NCBI RefSeq assembly: GCF_013359595.1
Contig: NZ_JABFMP010000024.1
Coordinates: forward strand, 47,238 to 111,237
Direction: 5' to 3'
Source of the DNA: Pseudomonas sp. C1C7
GTDB lineage: Bacteria; Pseudomonadota; Gammaproteobacteria; Pseudomonadales; Pseudomonadaceae
Length of the DNA: 64,000 nt
Shown: piece by piece, positions 62,630-64,000 of the stretch
Layout: every line of letters starts with the position of its first letter
How positions within the stretch are numbered: the stretch's first letter is position 1
The notes under the pieces: model-generated
The model's input: only the letters and a program-made list of their open reading frames with translations
Database searches by the model: none
What the model was told of the DNA's origin: nothing
Position numbers and translations under genes: made by a program

Positions 62630-63829
62630 ATGAAGTCGGTTGAAGAGCAGCTAGCGCTGATCAAACGTGGTGCGGAAGAACTGTTGGTCGAGTCCGAGCT
62701 GATCGAAAAGCTCAAGCGTGGCCAGCCACTGCGTATTAAGGCAGGCTTCGATCCGACCGCGCCGGATTTGCACTTGGGTCACACCGTGCTTATCAACAAG
62801 TTGCGCCAGTTCCAGGAGCTGGGGCATCAGGTGATCTTCCTGATCGGCGACTTCACCGGAATGATTGGTGATCCGAGCGGCAAGAGCGCGACGCGTCCTC
62901 CGTTGACCCGTGAGCAGGTTCTGGAGAATGCCGAGACCTACAAGACTCAGGTGTTCAAGATTCTCGATCCTGCCAAAACCGAGGTGGCATTCAACTCCAC
63001 TTGGATGGACAAGATGGGGCCGGCCGACTTCATTCGCCTGACTTCGCAGTACACCGTGGCGCGGATGCTCGAGCGCGACGACTTCGACAAGCGCTACACG
63101 ACCAACCAGCCTATCGCCATTCACGAGTTCCTCTATCCACTGGTTCAGGGGTATGACTCGGTTGCTCTGCGTGCGGACGTAGAGTTGGGTGGTACCGATC
63201 AGAAGTTCAACCTGCTGATGGGGCGCGAGCTGCAGCGTGGTTACGGTCAGGAAGCTCAGTGCATTTTGACCATGCCATTGCTCGAAGGGCTGGATGGCGT
63301 GAAGAAGATGTCCAAGTCTCTGGGCAACTATGTCGGTATCCAGGAAGCGCCTGGCGTGATGTACAGCAAGTTGGTATCGATTCCTGATGCGTTGATGTGG
63401 CGCTACTTCGAATTGCTCAGTTTCCGCAGCATGGATGAGATCAATGCTTTGCGCGCTGACGTGGAGGCGGGTGCCAATCCGCGTGATATCAAGATCAAGC
63501 TGGCTGAAGAGATTGTTGCGCGTTTCCATGGTGAAGAGGCTGCGGCCAATGCTCACCGTGCCGCAGGCAACCGTATGAAGGATGGTGAGCTGCCGGATGA
63601 TTTGCCTGAGATCGAGCTGGCTGCTACCGAAGATATGCCAATCGCGGCTGTTCTTAATAAGGCAGGTCTGGTGAAGAACTCGGCTGTGGCTCGGGATCTC
63701 TTGGGCTCTGGCGGCGTGCGTGTAGATGGCGAGGTTGTTGATCGCTCCTTTGTATATGCGCTGGGTGCGACCCATGTATGCCAGGCTGGCAAGAAGGCAT
63801 TTGCGCGTATTACGCTGAAATCCGAATAA
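62630..63829 (+). CDS. tyrS: Tyrosyl-tRNA synthetase
   Basis: This enzyme attaches tyrosine to tRNA-Tyr. The 399-residue class I synthetase has the HIGH-type motif DLHLGH (~residue 48), GGTDQKFNLLMGR and the KMSKS motif (~residue 225), with a C-terminal S4 RNA-binding domain (~335–395). The KMSKS type matches the TyrZ-like branch found in Pseudomonas. The usual start MKSVEEQLALIK was chosen. An rRNA operon promoter follows. Confidence 0.98.
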   Translation: MKSVEEQLALIKRGAEELLVESELIEKLKRGQPLRIKAGFDPTAPDLHLGHTVLINKLRQFQELGHQVIFLIGDFTGMIGDPSGKSATRPPLTREQVLENAETYKTQVFKILDPAKTEVAFNSTWMDKMGPADFIRLTSQYTVARMLERDDFDKRYTTNQPIAIHEFLYPLVQGYDSVALRADVELGGTDQKFNLLMGRELQRGYGQEAQCILTMPLLEGLDGVKKMSKSLGNYVGIQEAPGVMYSKLVSIPDALMWRYFELLSFRSMDEINALRADVEAGANPRDIKIKLAEEIVARFHGEEAAANAHRAAGNRMKDGELPDDLPEIELAATEDMPIAAVLNKAGLVKNSAVARDLLGSGGVRVDGEVVDRSFVYALGATHVCQAGKKAFARITLKSE

Positions 63830-63843
63830 ATCGAAATTAAGTA

Positions 63844-63871
63844 TTGACGGCGAATTTCAGATCTCTATAAT
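63844..63871 (+). promoter_or_regulatory. Promoter upstream of an rRNA operon (P1)
   Basis: TTGACG (63844–63849) and TATAAT (63866–63871) are 16 bases apart with a GC-rich discriminator (CGCCCC), typical of growth-rate-controlled rrn promoters. A second -35, TTGACA, lies at 63989–63994 with its -10 beyond the window. The wording matches Pseudomonas 16S leader DNA after tyrS as I remember it. Confidence 0.75.
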
Positions 63872-64000
63872 TCGCCCCACTTCCGGCGCAGTCGAAACGG
63901 AAAACTCTTTGGTAATCAACGAGTTAAGTAAGTTTCGACAGTGATGGCTTCAGTTCATCGAAGCCCGCAGGGAGTTGAAAAAGAGGTGTTGACAGCAGCG

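Overview
The window is chromosomal DNA from a Pseudomonas, most likely of the P. fluorescens group. It is GC-rich throughout. Its gene order follows the Pseudomonas core block tRNA(CAU)–rmcA–rpoD–dnaG–rpsU–tsaD … surA–lptD–amgK–murU … rpe–gph–trpE–trpGDC–vfr … erpA–anmK–tyrS–rrn. It also carries many REP/REPIN palindromes (cores like GAGCGGGCTTGCTCGCGA) of the kind common in P. fluorescens genomes. No CRISPR array and no intact insertion sequence were seen.

Layout: (1) 1–5.6 kb holds a truncated lysine 2-monooxygenase gene (davB) with its Lrp-type regulator, a membrane PQQ-dependent glucose/quinate/shikimate-family dehydrogenase, an orphan M41-like zinc-protease-domain protein, and a DUF3077/DUF6124 gene preceded by a strikingly structured leader. 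(2) 5.6–8.27 kb is the only accessory region: a 5'-truncated serine recombinase, a small membrane protein, a small basic protein, and a DUF3800 gene with a strong promoter, palindromic operator and attenuator-like leader. It lies against the 3' end of a CAU tRNA gene. (3) 8.27–36.4 kb is core: rmcA (c-di-GMP control), the rpsU–dnaG–rpoD block, tsaD, plsY, folB–folK, cca, the prkA–yeaH–spoVR stress operon, glpE, and lptD–surA–pdxA–rsmA–apaG–apaH (outer-membrane biogenesis, vitamin B6, 16S rRNA methylation, Ap4A hydrolysis), with amgK–murU (peptidoglycan sugar recycling) divergent from lptD. (4) 36.5–45.5 kb holds a DUF3530 protein and a two-component system plus ABC importer. These match P. aeruginosa agtSR/agtABCD (4-aminobutyrate and 5-aminovalerate uptake) in gene order. 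(5) 45.7–51.3 kb holds rpe–gph–trpE and trpGDC. (6) 51.4–63.8 kb is a series of housekeeping genes: vfr, osmC-like, coq7, HIT, SDR, DUF805, nitronate monooxygenase, hemJ, argC, erpA, anmK, an M23 peptidase and tyrS. The window ends in the promoter region of an rRNA operon.

Functional links: DavB starts the lysine to 5-aminovaleramide to 5-aminovalerate route and the Agt system is expected to import 5-aminovalerate, so both ends of one nutrient pathway lie in the window. AANAANAA (Crc/Hfq-type) motifs occur at the starts of both davB and agtB, which would fit shared catabolite control.

No clearly new multi-gene defence or metabolic system was found. The best candidates for undescribed biology are the structured leader with an ATGA-coupled upstream ORF in front of the DUF3077/DUF6124 gene (5555–5805), the DUF3800 locus with its leader RNA (7172–8143), the orphan M41-like protein (4568–5239) whose terminator lies inside its own coding end, and the REPIN placed inside the agt operon. 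All functions are read from sequence and memory of families; no database search was run.
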